A stretch of DNA of 64,000 nt, from NCBI RefSeq assembly GCF_002572525.1, contig NZ_PDBS01000002.1, positions 124,001 to 188,000 on the forward strand. The letters are read 5' to 3'. The DNA is from Natrinema sp. CBA1119 (GTDB lineage Archaea > Halobacteriota > Halobacteria > Halobacteriales > Natrialbaceae). The position numbers and the translations under genes are program-made. How positions within the stretch are numbered: the first letter of the stretch is position 1; every line of letters begins with the position of its first letter. Positions 25,216-33,781 of this stretch are shown here, piece after piece. The notes under the pieces are model-generated. The model worked only from the letters and a program-made list of their open reading frames with translations, was not told the DNA's origin and did not search any database.

Positions 25216-25491
25216 TGGTCACCGACACCGCTTCGTATTCGCGTGGGCTGTGGCGTTGAGGTTGGCTGACGGACTGGTGTATTCGACTCGTTCATTGTCA
25301 CACTCTCCGTGTGTGCCTCATATGGAACGATGGAGGTCTCCCACAACGTGGGACAACCGCGAAGTTCGGTTACTCTCTGGAAACGATTTCGTAACTAGAC
25401 AACTGAACAGGCCACTCTGAATGAAACAGACGGCGTGGGTGGGCTGGATGGAATAGTCTCTGAGTGGTTCCAACCGATCGAGTAGCCGCGG
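25216..25491. other. Intergenic region
   Basis: The gap separates the MMPL gene start from the stop of the small membrane protein gene at 25492. Direct inspection shows no start codon with coding-like sequence and no clear hairpin. Confidence 0.4.
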
Positions 25492-25770
25492 CTACTGACC
25501 GTAGAGTCCGTATATCATGACGAGGAAACCGCCACAAGCGATGAGGCTCTCAAAGAGCATTCCCTGGACGCTCGGAATGCCGAAGATGTGGTGGAGGATC
25601 CCGACCAGAAACGTCCCGATGGTGATGACCATGAGACCCACTGCGAAGTACTGGAGTCCCTCGATCTGCGTTCGTTGATAGGCTCGATACGCTAACAGGG
25701 AGACGATACCCCCGAGGACTAATGCAGCGATTTTGACGATGCCGAGCAGGATGATAATACTGTCCGTCAT
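25492..25770 (-). CDS. Small three-helix membrane protein (DUF7521-like)
   Basis: The protein is 92 residues with three predicted transmembrane helices (about 5-27, 38-60, 68-90). The sequence is otherwise short polar loops including YRAYQRTQIEGLQYF. The layout resembles haloarchaeal DUF7521-type proteins that pair with a winged-helix gene. Its start overlaps the stop of the regulator gene by 4 bp (ATGA), so the two are coupled. Confidence 0.72.
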   Translation of the reverse strand: MTDSIIILLGIVKIAALVLGGIVSLLAYRAYQRTQIEGLQYFAVGLMVITIGTFLVGILHHIFGIPSVQGMLFESLIACGGFLVMIYGLYGQ

Positions 25771-26219
25771 GATTCTTTCTTCATCTCGGACCAGAACGTC
25801 GCCATACGGTCCTCGGCATCCTCGTCTGGTCGTTCGACGGAGACGGTGAATTCGTCGTCGTCGATGCTGATCGAGATATCCGCGAAATCCCGTTCGTACA
25901 ACGTGGCGTTCGGTCCGTCACGGCGGACTTCAGTGTACTCTTTGACGAGAGCGGCCTCACGGAGTCGCTCAAGTTTGCGATACACTGTCGAACTCGGCAA
26001 CTCGCATTCGTTGCAGAGTGTGGTTGCGGATTTCGGCTCGGTCAATGTCGTGAGTATCGCTCTGCATTTACTGTCTTCGAGCGATTGAAGGACTGCTGAA
26101 ACGGGCGGATCGTCGTCATCCGTCGAGGGATCCTGCACCATATTGGTGGCTGTCTGAGTCGCGTTCGACCGTGATGGGATGAGCGAGAGCCGGTTTGGGT
26201 CGATGAATTCCTCAGTCAT
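25767..26219 (-). CDS. Winged-helix regulator paired with membrane protein
   Basis: The protein is 150 residues. The winged helix spans residues about 42-110: ILTTLTEPKSATTLCNECELPSSTVYRKLERL (helices 1-3, in parts) followed by a wing LVKEYTEVRRDGPNATLYER. The C-terminal 30 residues are acidic. Operon coupling with the downstream small membrane protein suggests that the pair senses or regulates a membrane process. The ATG at 26219 gives a 40-residue polar lead; a later start is possible. Confidence 0.75.
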   Translation of the reverse strand: MTEEFIDPNRLSLIPSRSNATQTATNMVQDPSTDDDDPPVSAVLQSLEDSKCRAILTTLTEPKSATTLCNECELPSSTVYRKLERLREAALVKEYTEVRRDGPNATLYERDFADISISIDDDEFTVSVERPDEDAEDRMATFWSEMKKES

Positions 26220-26591
26220 TCGAATATCGCATTCTCCAGGTCGTCTCGACTCCGAGACGAGTACGCTGTCAGTTAGCTCTGTCTTACGACTATGGGTGTA
26301 TAGGGGTATCGGGTGTTCCCAGATCCTTGGACTAGCAGAACGTCCGATACGTAGTTGGGTAGAGTCGATGCCAAATACTGGTCTGATCTCCGCCGCTCGG
26401 TCTCCAATCCCACATTCTGGGACACTTCCATCGTTGTTTATCTACTGCTGTCACAGATTTGGGTGAATGATGACTAGATACCGTTACTGGCCGAAAGAAC
26501 GAACCGAACTCATGATCCTCGAAGCTGGCGAATCTGTTGATGACAACGCGGCTACTGGACAAGGATCGTGCCTGAGTATGGAGGGTCAGTA
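26220..26591. other. Intergenic region between divergent genes
   Basis: The 372 bp separate the winged-helix gene from the CopD-like gene. No coding-like frame or long repeat is evident. Promoters for both genes must lie here. Confidence 0.4.
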
Positions 26592-27032
26592 ATGGCGACG
26601 ATGCTTGACGTTGTTATGACTATCCACACTATTTTTGCTGCATTGTGGACCGGTGGTACACTCTTGGTTGCAGGCACTGTGCTCCCTGCAGCTCGTAGAG
26701 ACTTGCTCGGAGGGGAGGCGTTGGCTCTTATCGGCCGTCGATTCTCGTATCTCACGATCGTTTCGGTGCTGCTACTGCTGTTCACTGGTGGGCATCTTGC
26801 AGGAACGCTCTACACCGCCGAATCCCTCCAATCGACCGGGCGGGGGCATCTCGTCCTGACGATGGTCGGCCTGTGGCTCGTCCTTCCAATAGTGCTCTAC
26901 GGTGGCTTCCGTCAGCTAACCGGTCTTCCACCGGAACAATCGGCGGCAACTGCAGCGACGGAGGCGCGACCGTGGTTTCTGACTGCGAGTGTTGTTTCGA
27001 TAGCACTCCTCATCGTCGCTGGGCTTCTATGA
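26592..27032 (+). CDS. CopD-like four-helix membrane protein
   Basis: The protein is 146 residues with four transmembrane helices. IHTIFAALWTGGTLLVAGTV in helix 1, FSYLTIVSVLLLLFTGGHLAG in helix 2, and a histidine in each match the CopD/YcnJ-like or DUF2269-type membrane family, which carries heme or copper-transport-related domains. ATG at 26592 is preferred over the GTG 24 bp upstream because the hydrophobic helix starts directly after it. Substrate unknown. Confidence 0.72.
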   Translation: MATMLDVVMTIHTIFAALWTGGTLLVAGTVLPAARRDLLGGEALALIGRRFSYLTIVSVLLLLFTGGHLAGTLYTAESLQSTGRGHLVLTMVGLWLVLPIVLYGGFRQLTGLPPEQSAATAATEARPWFLTASVVSIALLIVAGLL

Positions 27033-27106
27033 ACTGATTTCACCGTTTGCTATCGAGAGTCCATCTGAACGGGCAGACCTGGACGTATCTGGCATCACTA
27101 GCCCGA

Positions 27107-28000
27107 TTAAGTCTTCTCGGCAGAGTGTGGACCGTATCGAGGCGTTCCGCATACCTGGCACTCCCACATCGGCTGCCTAGCCCACTCGTCGTCAGGCACA
27201 TCTTCACACTTGAGAAATCGATGCTCGGTCTCTCGAGTACACTCCCGACACTCGAGGGACTCTCTATTCGGGCTCTCGTGTCGCGGGTTCCCGGTACTGG
27301 CGTCGGTGACGGATCGCTGAAGTGCAATCGCCGGCACCAGCCAGATGTCGTCATCTGCGTCCTCGAGAAGGGTCTCAAGACGTTCCTCGTCGTGAATCCC
27401 ACTCCCGGTTTCGTCGTAGAGGAACGTCGCGTGCTCGCCGTCGTGACGCGACTGCGTCGTGTCTGTCCACGTCGTCCGCTCACGCGCCGCCGTGAGCAAC
27501 TGTGCACCGCTCTCGGACGTGATTCGCGCCGCCGAGGGGAGTGAGGGCCATCGGCCGGCAAGTTGCGTTGCAGGCTCCTCGTCGAGGTCGTAGATGAGCT
27601 GGCAGTCGTCGGCCGCGGGGTTAGAACCCGATTTTGCGAGGAGAGAGGCCGCAGCAGAGCCCTTTGCCACGGCGCCGTAGAACGTCCGCGACTCGACGAG
27701 CGCGTGGATGACATGGAGGATATCACACTCCGAATCAGGGGTGTCCTGGTCATCGGTGGGTGCATCGAGATGATTCGTGAGACAGAACCGGCACTTCGTC
27801 TGGCCAGCGGGAATCGACGTCCCACAGGAAGTACACTCGGCCGTCGTTGCTGTCGTGTCGTCTGGATAGCCTGTGTGGGCTTCGCCTGTTCGTTGACGTC
27901 GGGGCTCCCTGTCGGTACTGCCGGAAAGTTTGTCGTCGGGAATATGCGTCGCTTCGCCAAGCGGCCGGAGCTCTTCGTGATCAGCATTCTGTCTGGTCAT
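27107..28000 (-). CDS. Zinc-ribbon hypothetical protein with GSGI motif
   Basis: The protein is 297 residues, starting MTRQNADHEE at 28000. A first zinc ribbon is ECTSCGTSIPAGQTKCRFC (residues about 55-73). The middle domain has YDLDEEPATQLAGRWPSLP and YDETGSGIHDEERLETLLE followed by DIWLVPA. A second zinc ribbon at the C-terminus has LECRECTRETEH and WECQVCGTPRYG. The YDExGSGI element is shared with the protein at 20687-21178. The function is unknown. Confidence 0.7.
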   Translation of the reverse strand: MTRQNADHEELRPLGEATHIPDDKLSGSTDREPRRQRTGEAHTGYPDDTTATTAECTSCGTSIPAGQTKCRFCLTNHLDAPTDDQDTPDSECDILHVIHALVESRTFYGAVAKGSAAASLLAKSGSNPAADDCQLIYDLDEEPATQLAGRWPSLPSAARITSESGAQLLTAARERTTWTDTTQSRHDGEHATFLYDETGSGIHDEERLETLLEDADDDIWLVPAIALQRSVTDASTGNPRHESPNRESLECRECTRETEHRFLKCEDVPDDEWARQPMWECQVCGTPRYGPHSAEKT

Positions 28001-28058
28001 CTGTGGTCGTGAACTGCGTTGCTTCGGTTTCGCATGTAAATATTCGCTGCACATCATC

Positions 28059-28153
28059 ATTCCGGTTGTGTATATAAGCACCAAGAATTACCGGATGTTC
28101 CGGTAACGCCAGAGCTTATAAGTGCTGCCGGATTCCGGTTAGGTATATAAGCA
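28059..28153. promoter_or_regulatory. AbiE-locus control region: repeated promoter and palindrome
   Basis: A 22-bp segment (ATTCCGGTT, two or three bases, then TATATAAGCA) occurs at 28059-28080 and 28132-28153 with about 20 matching bases. Between them TTACCGGATGTTCCGGTAA at 28088-28106 is a perfect palindrome. The second TATATAAG is about 6 bp before the ATG at 28153, so the start site must be driven by the first copy or the CTTATAAG at about 28115. The CCGGT half-sites suggest binding by the first gene's winged helix. Confidence 0.65.
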
Positions 28154-28776
28154 TGGCGAGCTACCTAGGTAGTATGCTCCTCGAACCGCCCGCTCGCGAA
28201 CGCGGATTCAAGAAGGAGCGACTGCATCGAGTTCTCCTCAATCACCCGACGGACGATTTGAGTACTTACGAAGTAGCCAAGCGCGCAGACGTCTCCCAGT
28301 CGTGGGGCTACGACTATATCGATCAGCTCGAAGCGGCTGGTCTCGTCGACGATACGAGGGTTGTCGATCCCACGGGCCTCTACGAGCACTGGCGCGAGAC
28401 ACGGATTCACCCGAACGAACTCAGCGTGTCGCTCCAGCAGCCACGCGACCGAATTCAAGAAACCGAGTGTGAGTACGCCCTCACGACGTACGAGGCCGAG
28501 AACATCCACCAGGGATTTCTCTTCGTTTCCGAGACGGCCCTGTACGTAGATCCCGACGACATCGAACACTGGCTTGAGTTCATCGAAGAGCGAGGACTCA
28601 TCGGTGGCGGGAACACGGAGTTCCGGGTAACCGACGAGCACGTCTTCTACAACGCCCAGACTATCGACGGCGTCCGGACGGTATCGATTCCACAATTGAT
28701 CGTCGACCTCCTCGACGAGGATGGCCCTGCAGTCGAGGCTGCTCATCGCCTGATCGAGATGTATCACAATGAGTAG
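28153..28776 (+). CDS. AbiEi-type winged-helix antitoxin
   Basis: The protein is 207 residues. A winged helix at residues about 22-60 ([30 protein letters not shown], in parts) is followed by a mixed domain ending [25 protein letters not shown]. The gene precedes and overlaps a nucleotidyltransferase by 8 bp, as AbiEi does with AbiEii. In known pairs AbiEi represses its own promoter. The inverted CCGGT sites upstream fit that. The bacterial antitoxin is usually longer at its C-terminus. Confidence 0.75.
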   Translation: MASYLGSMLLEPPARERGFKKERLHRVLLNHPTDDLSTYEVAKRADVSQSWGYDYIDQLEAAGLVDDTRVVDPTGLYEHWRETRIHPNELSVSLQQPRDRIQETECEYALTTYEAENIHQGFLFVSETALYVDPDDIEHWLEFIEERGLIGGGNTEFRVTDEHVFYNAQTIDGVRTVSIPQLIVDLLDEDGPAVEAAHRLIEMYHNE

Positions 28777-29596
28777 CGGCGACCGAAGTCAGTACGTCGA
28801 CGCGGTGACCACGCTCTCCGAGCGGGAACTACAGGATATCATGGCGGCTGCGAGCCCACCAGTATGCTTACTCGGGGGCTGGGCCGTTCACCTGCACGTC
28901 ACCGAGGGCTTTCGGGCCGCGTATGACCGGCCCTACATCGGGTCACGTGACATCGACCTCGGCATCCATATCGAGACGGACTGGACGACCGAGGAGATGC
29001 CCACGACATCGGTCGCGATGACGCTCCAGGAGATCGAGGAGGAACTCGGCTATACCCGGGGTCGGTTCGGCTTCTATCAGCAGTTCCATCGGGACACCGG
29101 GGAGCGACTGAGTGACGATGAGGCGACAGACCACCCGCCGCATAACATCTTTCGCGTCGATATCGACATTATCCCCGACACCACCGCACTTGATGCGTTT
29201 CACGAGGCTTTCGGATTCCGCCCACCCGCAGAACCACTGCTCGAACCCGCATTTACGGCCGGACGTGCTGAGGCGCTCGACGACTACGTTTCGTGGGACG
29301 CGCCTGCGGAGGTTCTTATTGCAGCACCGGAGCTGCTCGCGGCGATGAAGGTCCGTGCTCTCCCCCAGCGAGATAAGAGCCACAAGCGCCTGAAAGACCT
29401 CGCTGATCTGCACGCACTCCTCTGGTACGTCACCGAGTATGACGAGATAACGGAGGCCGTCCACACGCATCTGAATGACGACGATATCACGACCTTTCGG
29501 GACGCGACGACTGATGTGGTATACGACCGCGCAGCGCGGCTCATCGGCGTCGATGCATCCCTTCTCAGTCAGTCGATTGAACGCCTATTCGTGTAG
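28769..29596 (+). CDS. AbiEii-type nucleotidyltransferase toxin
   Basis: The protein is 275 residues. [10 protein letters not shown] near residue 35 and [10 protein letters not shown] near 63 give the GG and DxD motifs of the nucleotidyltransferase fold; IDIIPD near 135 gives the third acidic position. [24 protein letters not shown] near 195-218 matches the AbiEii C-terminal conserved block. Known relatives modify tRNA or other RNA ends and block growth or phage spread. It overlaps the antitoxin gene by 8 bp and the convergent TFB gene by 32 bp. Confidence 0.82.
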   Translation: MSSGDRSQYVDAVTTLSERELQDIMAAASPPVCLLGGWAVHLHVTEGFRAAYDRPYIGSRDIDLGIHIETDWTTEEMPTTSVAMTLQEIEEELGYTRGRFGFYQQFHRDTGERLSDDEATDHPPHNIFRVDIDIIPDTTALDAFHEAFGFRPPAEPLLEPAFTAGRAEALDDYVSWDAPAEVLIAAPELLAAMKVRALPQRDKSHKRLKDLADLHALLWYVTEYDEITEAVHTHLNDDDITTFRDATTDVVYDRAARLIGVDASLLSQSIERLFV

Positions 29597-30572
29597 GTAG
29601 CGGGTTGTTACCACTGGCTGCAGGCGGAGTACTGCTTTGATCTGTTTGTTCGAGTAGCTCGTTGAGTGTGTTCCAGTGGGTCCGCAGCGTCACCGGCGAC
29701 GTGTTCGCGACGTCGGCGATTGTCGACTGGGTGAGCACCAGCCCGTGTTCTTGGCCAGCTTTGTAGAAACACGCCCCGGCGAACCCCGATGGTTGTACGC
29801 CGGTGGTGACGCCAGCCTCCTCCGCGTGGTCTGCGAGTTCACGTGCCCGTTGCCGAATCTGATCGGGAACATCGAGTTCCGAGGCCAACCGCGGGACGAA
29901 CGCACTGGGCGTCACGGGCTGGGCCGGGAGGCCGAGTTCCGTGTTCAGCGTCTTGTACGCGTTCGTCACGCGCGACTGCTCGACGCGTGCCGGGTCGGTG
30001 ACGTCGTCGAGGGTTCGCGAGAGCCCGTTGCACCGACAGGCGCCGTAGACGCTTGCCGCGGCCATCGCTTCGATCGACCGGCCCGGCAGGAGACCCTCGT
30101 TCTGGGCGCTCCGAAAGAGCTGGCACGCCTGGTCACGAATCGTCTCGGCCAGCTCGAGCGCGCTCACGATCCGGCGGACCTCACCCAGACCGTGTGCGAG
30201 GTTGCGCTCGGCTTTCGACTGAAACCGCCCACGAGTCTGCTCCCGGCGCATCCGGGCGACCCGACGACGCTTCCGCCCGGAGAGCGTGTTCCCGTTCGCA
30301 TCGGTCCCACGGCCGATCTCGGTCGATAGGCCCCGGTCGTGCCGCGCTGCCGTGAGCGGCGCACCTGTCCGTTCGCGCTCGTCCTCGTCGAATGCTCGCC
30401 ATTCGGGCCCGTGGTCGATCTGGTGCTCGTCGACGACGAGGCCACAGTCCTCACAGACGGTTTCGACCGCATTGGTGGTGACCCGACCGTCACATTCGGG
30501 GCACTGCTTTGCACTTGAGTCAGTCTGGACATCTTCGTCGAACGTCGTCTCGTAGATCTCTTTGGTTGCCAT
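29565..30572 (-). CDS. tfb: Transcription initiation factor TFB
   Basis: The protein is 335 residues, starting MATKEIYETT. The zinc ribbon is CPECDGRVTT and CEDCGLVVDEHQ (residues about 20-42). The B-finger/linker follows (EWRAFDEDERERTGAPLT). Two cyclin folds follow (about 130-215 and 225-310: AAASVYGACRCNGLSRTLDDV; GFAGACFYKAGQEHGLVLT). It recruits RNA polymerase at TBP-bound promoters. A plasmid TFB can retarget transcription. It carries leader element 16, the only large conserved gene to do so, and ends inside the AbiEii gene. Confidence 0.92.
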   Translation of the reverse strand: MATKEIYETTFDEDVQTDSSAKQCPECDGRVTTNAVETVCEDCGLVVDEHQIDHGPEWRAFDEDERERTGAPLTAARHDRGLSTEIGRGTDANGNTLSGRKRRRVARMRREQTRGRFQSKAERNLAHGLGEVRRIVSALELAETIRDQACQLFRSAQNEGLLPGRSIEAMAAASVYGACRCNGLSRTLDDVTDPARVEQSRVTNAYKTLNTELGLPAQPVTPSAFVPRLASELDVPDQIRQRARELADHAEEAGVTTGVQPSGFAGACFYKAGQEHGLVLTQSTIADVANTSPVTLRTHWNTLNELLEQTDQSSTPPAASGNNPLPTRIGVQSTD

Positions 30573-30613
30573 GATTCTCACGAGGGACATTACAATGAAT
30601 CGCACCTCTTAGA

Positions 30614-30646
30614 GCGCCCCTCACCCGTTAGGGGCAGATAAACACC
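30614..30646 (-). promoter_or_regulatory. T-box/hairpin leader element 16
   Basis: Minus strand: GTGTTTATCTG box followed by stem GCCCC/GGGGC with a GGGTGA loop. It lies 41 bp upstream of the TFB start. Confidence 0.72.
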
Positions 30647-30784
30647 TAGCGGTACGGAGCCGGCGCAGTGCGATGCTGTGGCGAAAGCCCGGCGGCTCTG
30701 TGACCGCCCGGAACGTGGAGGTTGGGTGGGGCGGCGGGAAGCGGGTGAACGGGCATTAGCAAAAAAGAGAGCCGCGTTAGCCGA

Positions 30785-31681
30785 CTACTCCCACCACTGA
30801 CCGCGCTCGGGGAACAGCACGGTGCTCCACCCGGTCAGGGCCACTGAGACGCGCCCCTGATACCAGTTCCGCGCCGCCCCGTGAATCCGCACACGTTCTC
30901 CTTCTTCCATCCACGGTGCGTCCGACGCTTTCCAACTCGTGAATTTCGTGCGTCCGCTCTCATCCTCGATGAGTCCCACTTGGGCAATGGCTGGACTCGA
31001 CGGCTCCCACAGTTGTGTAATCGTTCCTTCGATGCTCACCTCCTTTCGGTTCACGTCCTCGACCGTCCCTATCGGGATCACCTGGCCCGGCGCCGTCTGT
31101 AGCTCCTCGAACACGCCGACGACCGCACTCATCATGTCTTTCCCCGTGACGACCGCCTCGGCCAGCCGCCGACTGATCGCCGCCCGCGACCACCCATCCA
31201 GCTTCTCGGCCAACCGCATCGACTGTTCGTTCACAGCCGCCAACTGCTCCTGCTCGAGCTCTGCACGGGGATCTTGACGCTCCGGGTCCGCCATCGGATC
31301 CACGCTCGCTCTCCGCTTCTGGAACTCCGTCCGCCGCTTCGCACTTCGTTTCGCCGCGATATCTCGCGTCCGCGCCTCCCGACCCTCCTGCGTCCCGAGT
31401 TCGGCTTGGGCACTGATGCGCTCCAGCTCAGCTTCCCGCGCCTTGATGCGCTCTTCTTGTTTGAGGGTCTTCCCGAACATGTGATCCGGTCCTTCCTCGA
31501 CGCGCGCGTCCGGATGGTTTGAATCGACTTTCGCCTGCACTTCCATATCGACCGTCGCCTGGAACTCCGGGGTCTCATCGACGACCTCGAAGCCATCCTC
31601 ATCGACCGCCGCTTCATCGTGTTTCTCGAATGCCTGTTCATCGACCGAAACTACTTCACTGGAGACGTTCTTACTCGACAT
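30785..31681 (-). CDS. OB-fold single-stranded DNA-binding protein (RPA-like)
   Basis: The protein is 298 residues. The N-terminal 170 residues are charged and helical with a long basic coiled stretch (REARTRDIAAKRSAKRRTEF). The C-terminus carries an OB fold of the RPA type (GTVEDVNRKEVSIEGTITQL, GLIEDESGRTKFTSW, ERVRIHGAARNWYQGRVSVAL). Haloarchaeal plasmids often carry such proteins. It probably protects ssDNA during replication or transfer. It opens directly beside the hairpin-rich region at 31682-32363. Confidence 0.8.
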   Translation of the reverse strand: MSSKNVSSEVVSVDEQAFEKHDEAAVDEDGFEVVDETPEFQATVDMEVQAKVDSNHPDARVEEGPDHMFGKTLKQEERIKAREAELERISAQAELGTQEGREARTRDIAAKRSAKRRTEFQKRRASVDPMADPERQDPRAELEQEQLAAVNEQSMRLAEKLDGWSRAAISRRLAEAVVTGKDMMSAVVGVFEELQTAPGQVIPIGTVEDVNRKEVSIEGTITQLWEPSSPAIAQVGLIEDESGRTKFTSWKASDAPWMEEGERVRIHGAARNWYQGRVSVALTGWSTVLFPERGQWWE

Positions 31682-32363
31682 TGCAGTTAATCCTGAAGGC
31701 GCTCACTCGGCGTCTTCTTCCGACACCACGACTCTCCAGCCGTGGCTGTCCACAACGACCAACTCATCCATCGCGCGCTCTCGCTCGCGCCTTCGCGAGC
31801 GCCCCTGGGCGCGAGCGAGAGCGCGCCCGAGGAGGCCACCCATCCAGAACCGCGCGCCGATCCGCCCGGAGCGAGCGTCCAGCGGGATATGCCCGCTCGT
31901 GTCCGGCCCGATGCGCAGGATCGTGTCCAGGGCGATTGTCGGGAGCATGGCGAGCCCGCGGGGTGGCTCGCCGCGCGCAGCGGCACCAAGCCCTGGAACG
32001 CGAAAGCCCGCGAGGGGCGCAACCGACGGGGATACCCGCTGGCGTCGAGGGCACATGCATTTTAGCCCGGAACGGGCGCTCGTGGTGTGGGGAGCGCCCG
32101 CACGCCCGGAATGGTCGGTCGCGAGCGACGCGGAGGGCGGAACGCGGCGAGCGGGGCGTGCCGTTACGAACCACCCGTCCAACTGAAGTCGACGCTCGGT
32201 GACCCATCCAGCCGACGTCCTGGTGGACTTAGAAAGGGCGAGGCCGTCTCGGTTGTCCCCCGACCCCGCTAGCACCGCAGGCACGAGGAGCGCAGCGGTT
32301 GTCGTGGGATGCCGAGCGGCCGCGGGCTTTCAGCGCTGGTCCCGGTCGACAAACGTGATTCCG
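31682..32363. other. GC-rich non-coding region with dense hairpins (structured RNA or transfer site candidate)
   Basis: No frame here has the acidic composition of the neighbouring proteins; all long frames are Arg/Ala/Gly/Ser-rich artefacts of high GC. The region holds a perfect 19-bp inverted repeat (31773-31791 with 31808-31826), a 9-bp pair (32073-32081 with 32092-32100), a 7-bp pair (31950-31956 with 31965-31971) and further imperfect ones. It lies between the OB-fold gene and HalOD1. A structured RNA, a transfer origin or a repeat island are all possible. Confidence 0.5.
31773..31826. repeat. Perfect 19-bp inverted repeat
   Basis: GCGCGCTCTCGCTCGCGCC at 31773-31791 is exactly complementary to 31808-31826, with a 16-base loop that itself can pair weakly. 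It is the longest perfect hairpin found in the window. Confidence 0.85.
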
Positions 32364-32624
32364 CTACTGATCCGTAGAATTGGCTTCGTCGTCGATCAGG
32401 ACGTCGACGCTGTCTGGCGTCACCACAAGGCGAATTCCTTCTACGGTGAACTGTACTTCTACGTCCCTACTCGACGAGTGTAGGATCTGCTCGAGCGCCT
32501 CGACGTCGACAGCATCGTACAGTTGATACTCGTCCCGGTCCAACCCACACGCTTCGAGCGTCTCGATGATGTCGACGACGAGGTCAGGCGAGGCTCCAGG
32601 CCCAGTCCTTGATGAGTAATTCAT
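32364..32624 (-). CDS. HalOD1 output-domain protein
   Basis: The protein is 86 residues. SPDLVVDIIETLEACG, LYDAVDVEALEQIL and VEVQFTVEGIRLVVT give the helix-strand pattern of the HalOD1 domain, which in haloarchaea acts alone or behind response-regulator and sensor modules. It covers nearly the whole protein. The role is presumed to be regulatory. A TTTAAA element about 30 bp upstream of the start may be its TATA box. Confidence 0.85.
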   Translation of the reverse strand: MNYSSRTGPGASPDLVVDIIETLEACGLDRDEYQLYDAVDVEALEQILHSSSRDVEVQFTVEGIRLVVTPDSVDVLIDDEANSTDQ

Positions 32625-32745
32625 CTTAACACTCGGCGCTTAGGATGGCTGGCGTTTAAAGGATTGGGAGTCAACCACAGTTGCTTGAAGCTTCTACAAT
32701 TGACTTAGCGCGTGTGGAATAGTGTCGGCGCAACCACGGATGATT

Positions 32746-33005
32746 ATGCGCTTTGACGCCGACTGGATGTCTCGCGCTGATGATCGGATTCTGGAGCATC
32801 TCTCTGAAGCCGGCCCTGATACCCCAAGGAAATGGCTGACAGCGACCGCGTCCGGTTCTCACGACAACACATCAACGCCCGCTGCAAGACGCTCGTTAAG
32901 TACGGCCTCGTCATCCACCTCGGAAACGGCGTCTACGACATCACCCGTGAGGGGGAGCAGTATCTTACCGGTGAACTCGACGCTCGCGATCTCGAGGGCG
33001 AATAA
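32746..33005 (+). pseudogene. PhiH1-repressor-like winged-helix protein, frameshifted
   Basis: The first frame gives MRFDADWMSRADDRILEHLSEAGPDTP. The continuation in the next frame, KEMADSDRVRFSRQHI followed by LVKYGLVIHLGNGVYDITREG, completes a winged helix typical of PhiH1-repressor-like haloarchaeal regulators and stops at 33005. The two meet at the C4 run 32822-32825, where one more C would restore an 86-residue protein. The upstream in-frame ATG at 32740 is an alternative start. Confidence 0.8.
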
Positions 33006-33091
33006 ACTCAGCTGGTGGCAAATCCAGGGCATCGAATGACCAGTAGTCAGTCACGAACGATTCCGTACACGGGAACTGAAAGGAGGAGTTC

Positions 33092-33262
33092 TTACTCGTT
33101 CTCGAGTGCTGCGTAAATCTCCGCGTGGCGGCGTCCGTCGAGCGTCCCCATCTCGAGGGCGATCGCGCGGCGTTCGGCGTCGCTCTCGGCCGCCTGATAC
33201 CGCTCATACAGCTGGCGGACCTCGTCGTCGACCGCCGTCGAGGAATCGGTGCTGGACGCCAT
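33092..33262 (-). CDS. Putative antitoxin of the Doc pair
   Basis: The protein is 56 residues, starting MASSTDSSTAVDD at 33262. It is a single acidic helical protein (EVRQLYERYQAAESDAERRAI, in parts; GRRHAEIYAALENE). It follows the Doc gene with a 33-bp gap on the same strand. The order toxin-first is less usual for Phd/Doc, and no Phd-type DNA-binding fold is visible, so the antitoxin role is inferred from location. Confidence 0.5.
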   Translation of the reverse strand: MASSTDSSTAVDDEVRQLYERYQAAESDAERRAIALEMGTLDGRRHAEIYAALENE

Positions 33263-33295
33263 CGTTCTGTTGAACATACTCAGTGTGTCCCTTTA

Positions 33296-33694
33296 TCAGT
33301 TGCGACGAGCGCACGCCCGGAAGTAGATGGCCGCAGTATCTGTGTCGACCGCGGCTTCGTCGGTTGCGAAGCGGTGCAAGAGGGCGCGAATTTCATCACC
33401 GTAGTCGAACGTGTACCCATTCAGCATATAGAAGACGACCACCGTTCGGAGTGCTGTTCGCTTGTTCCCGTCGACGAACGGATGCTCCGCCACGAGTAAC
33501 CGCATCAGATGGACTGCTTTGTGATGGATCGTCTTGGGCACCTCTCCGAAGAACCCCTCCGAGATATACTGCAATGCGGAGGCAATCGCGTCCTCTGACC
33601 GAACGCCTGACTCCGTGGTATCGCCTTCTGCCACGATCTGTTGGTGGAGATCGAGGATAAGTTCGACAGAGGGATACGCGAGATCGTCAGTCAC
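33296..33694 (-). CDS. doc: Fic/Doc-family toxin
   Basis: The protein is 132 residues. The Fic motif HPFVDGNKRTALR (near residue 72) is complete, with the helix FYMLNGYTF after it. This length suits Doc, which phosphorylates and inactivates translation elongation factor in bacterial systems. The N-terminal part (YPSVELILDLHQQIVAEGD) matches Doc proteins. A small acidic protein gene follows. Confidence 0.87.
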   Translation of the reverse strand: MTDDLAYPSVELILDLHQQIVAEGDTTESGVRSEDAIASALQYISEGFFGEVPKTIHHKAVHLMRLLVAEHPFVDGNKRTALRTVVVFYMLNGYTFDYGDEIRALLHRFATDEAAVDTDTAAIYFRACARRN

Positions 33695-33781
33695 GTATCC
33701 GACTTTCTCACGCCGCCCGTTAACCGTTTCTCAACCGTCGAAATCAGGTCTCCCCCGTCGTCGACAGCGTAGGGTGCCCAA

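Noticed and set aside
31687-32284. Several long frames on both strands in the GC-rich island
   Set aside because: All are rich in Arg, Ala, Gly, Pro and Ser and lack the acidic bias of neighbours; high GC creates such frames by chance and they overlap each other.
32364-33300. Possible tRNA or other RNA gene in the regulatory gaps
   Set aside because: No cloverleaf or conserved tRNA arms were found here or elsewhere in the window.
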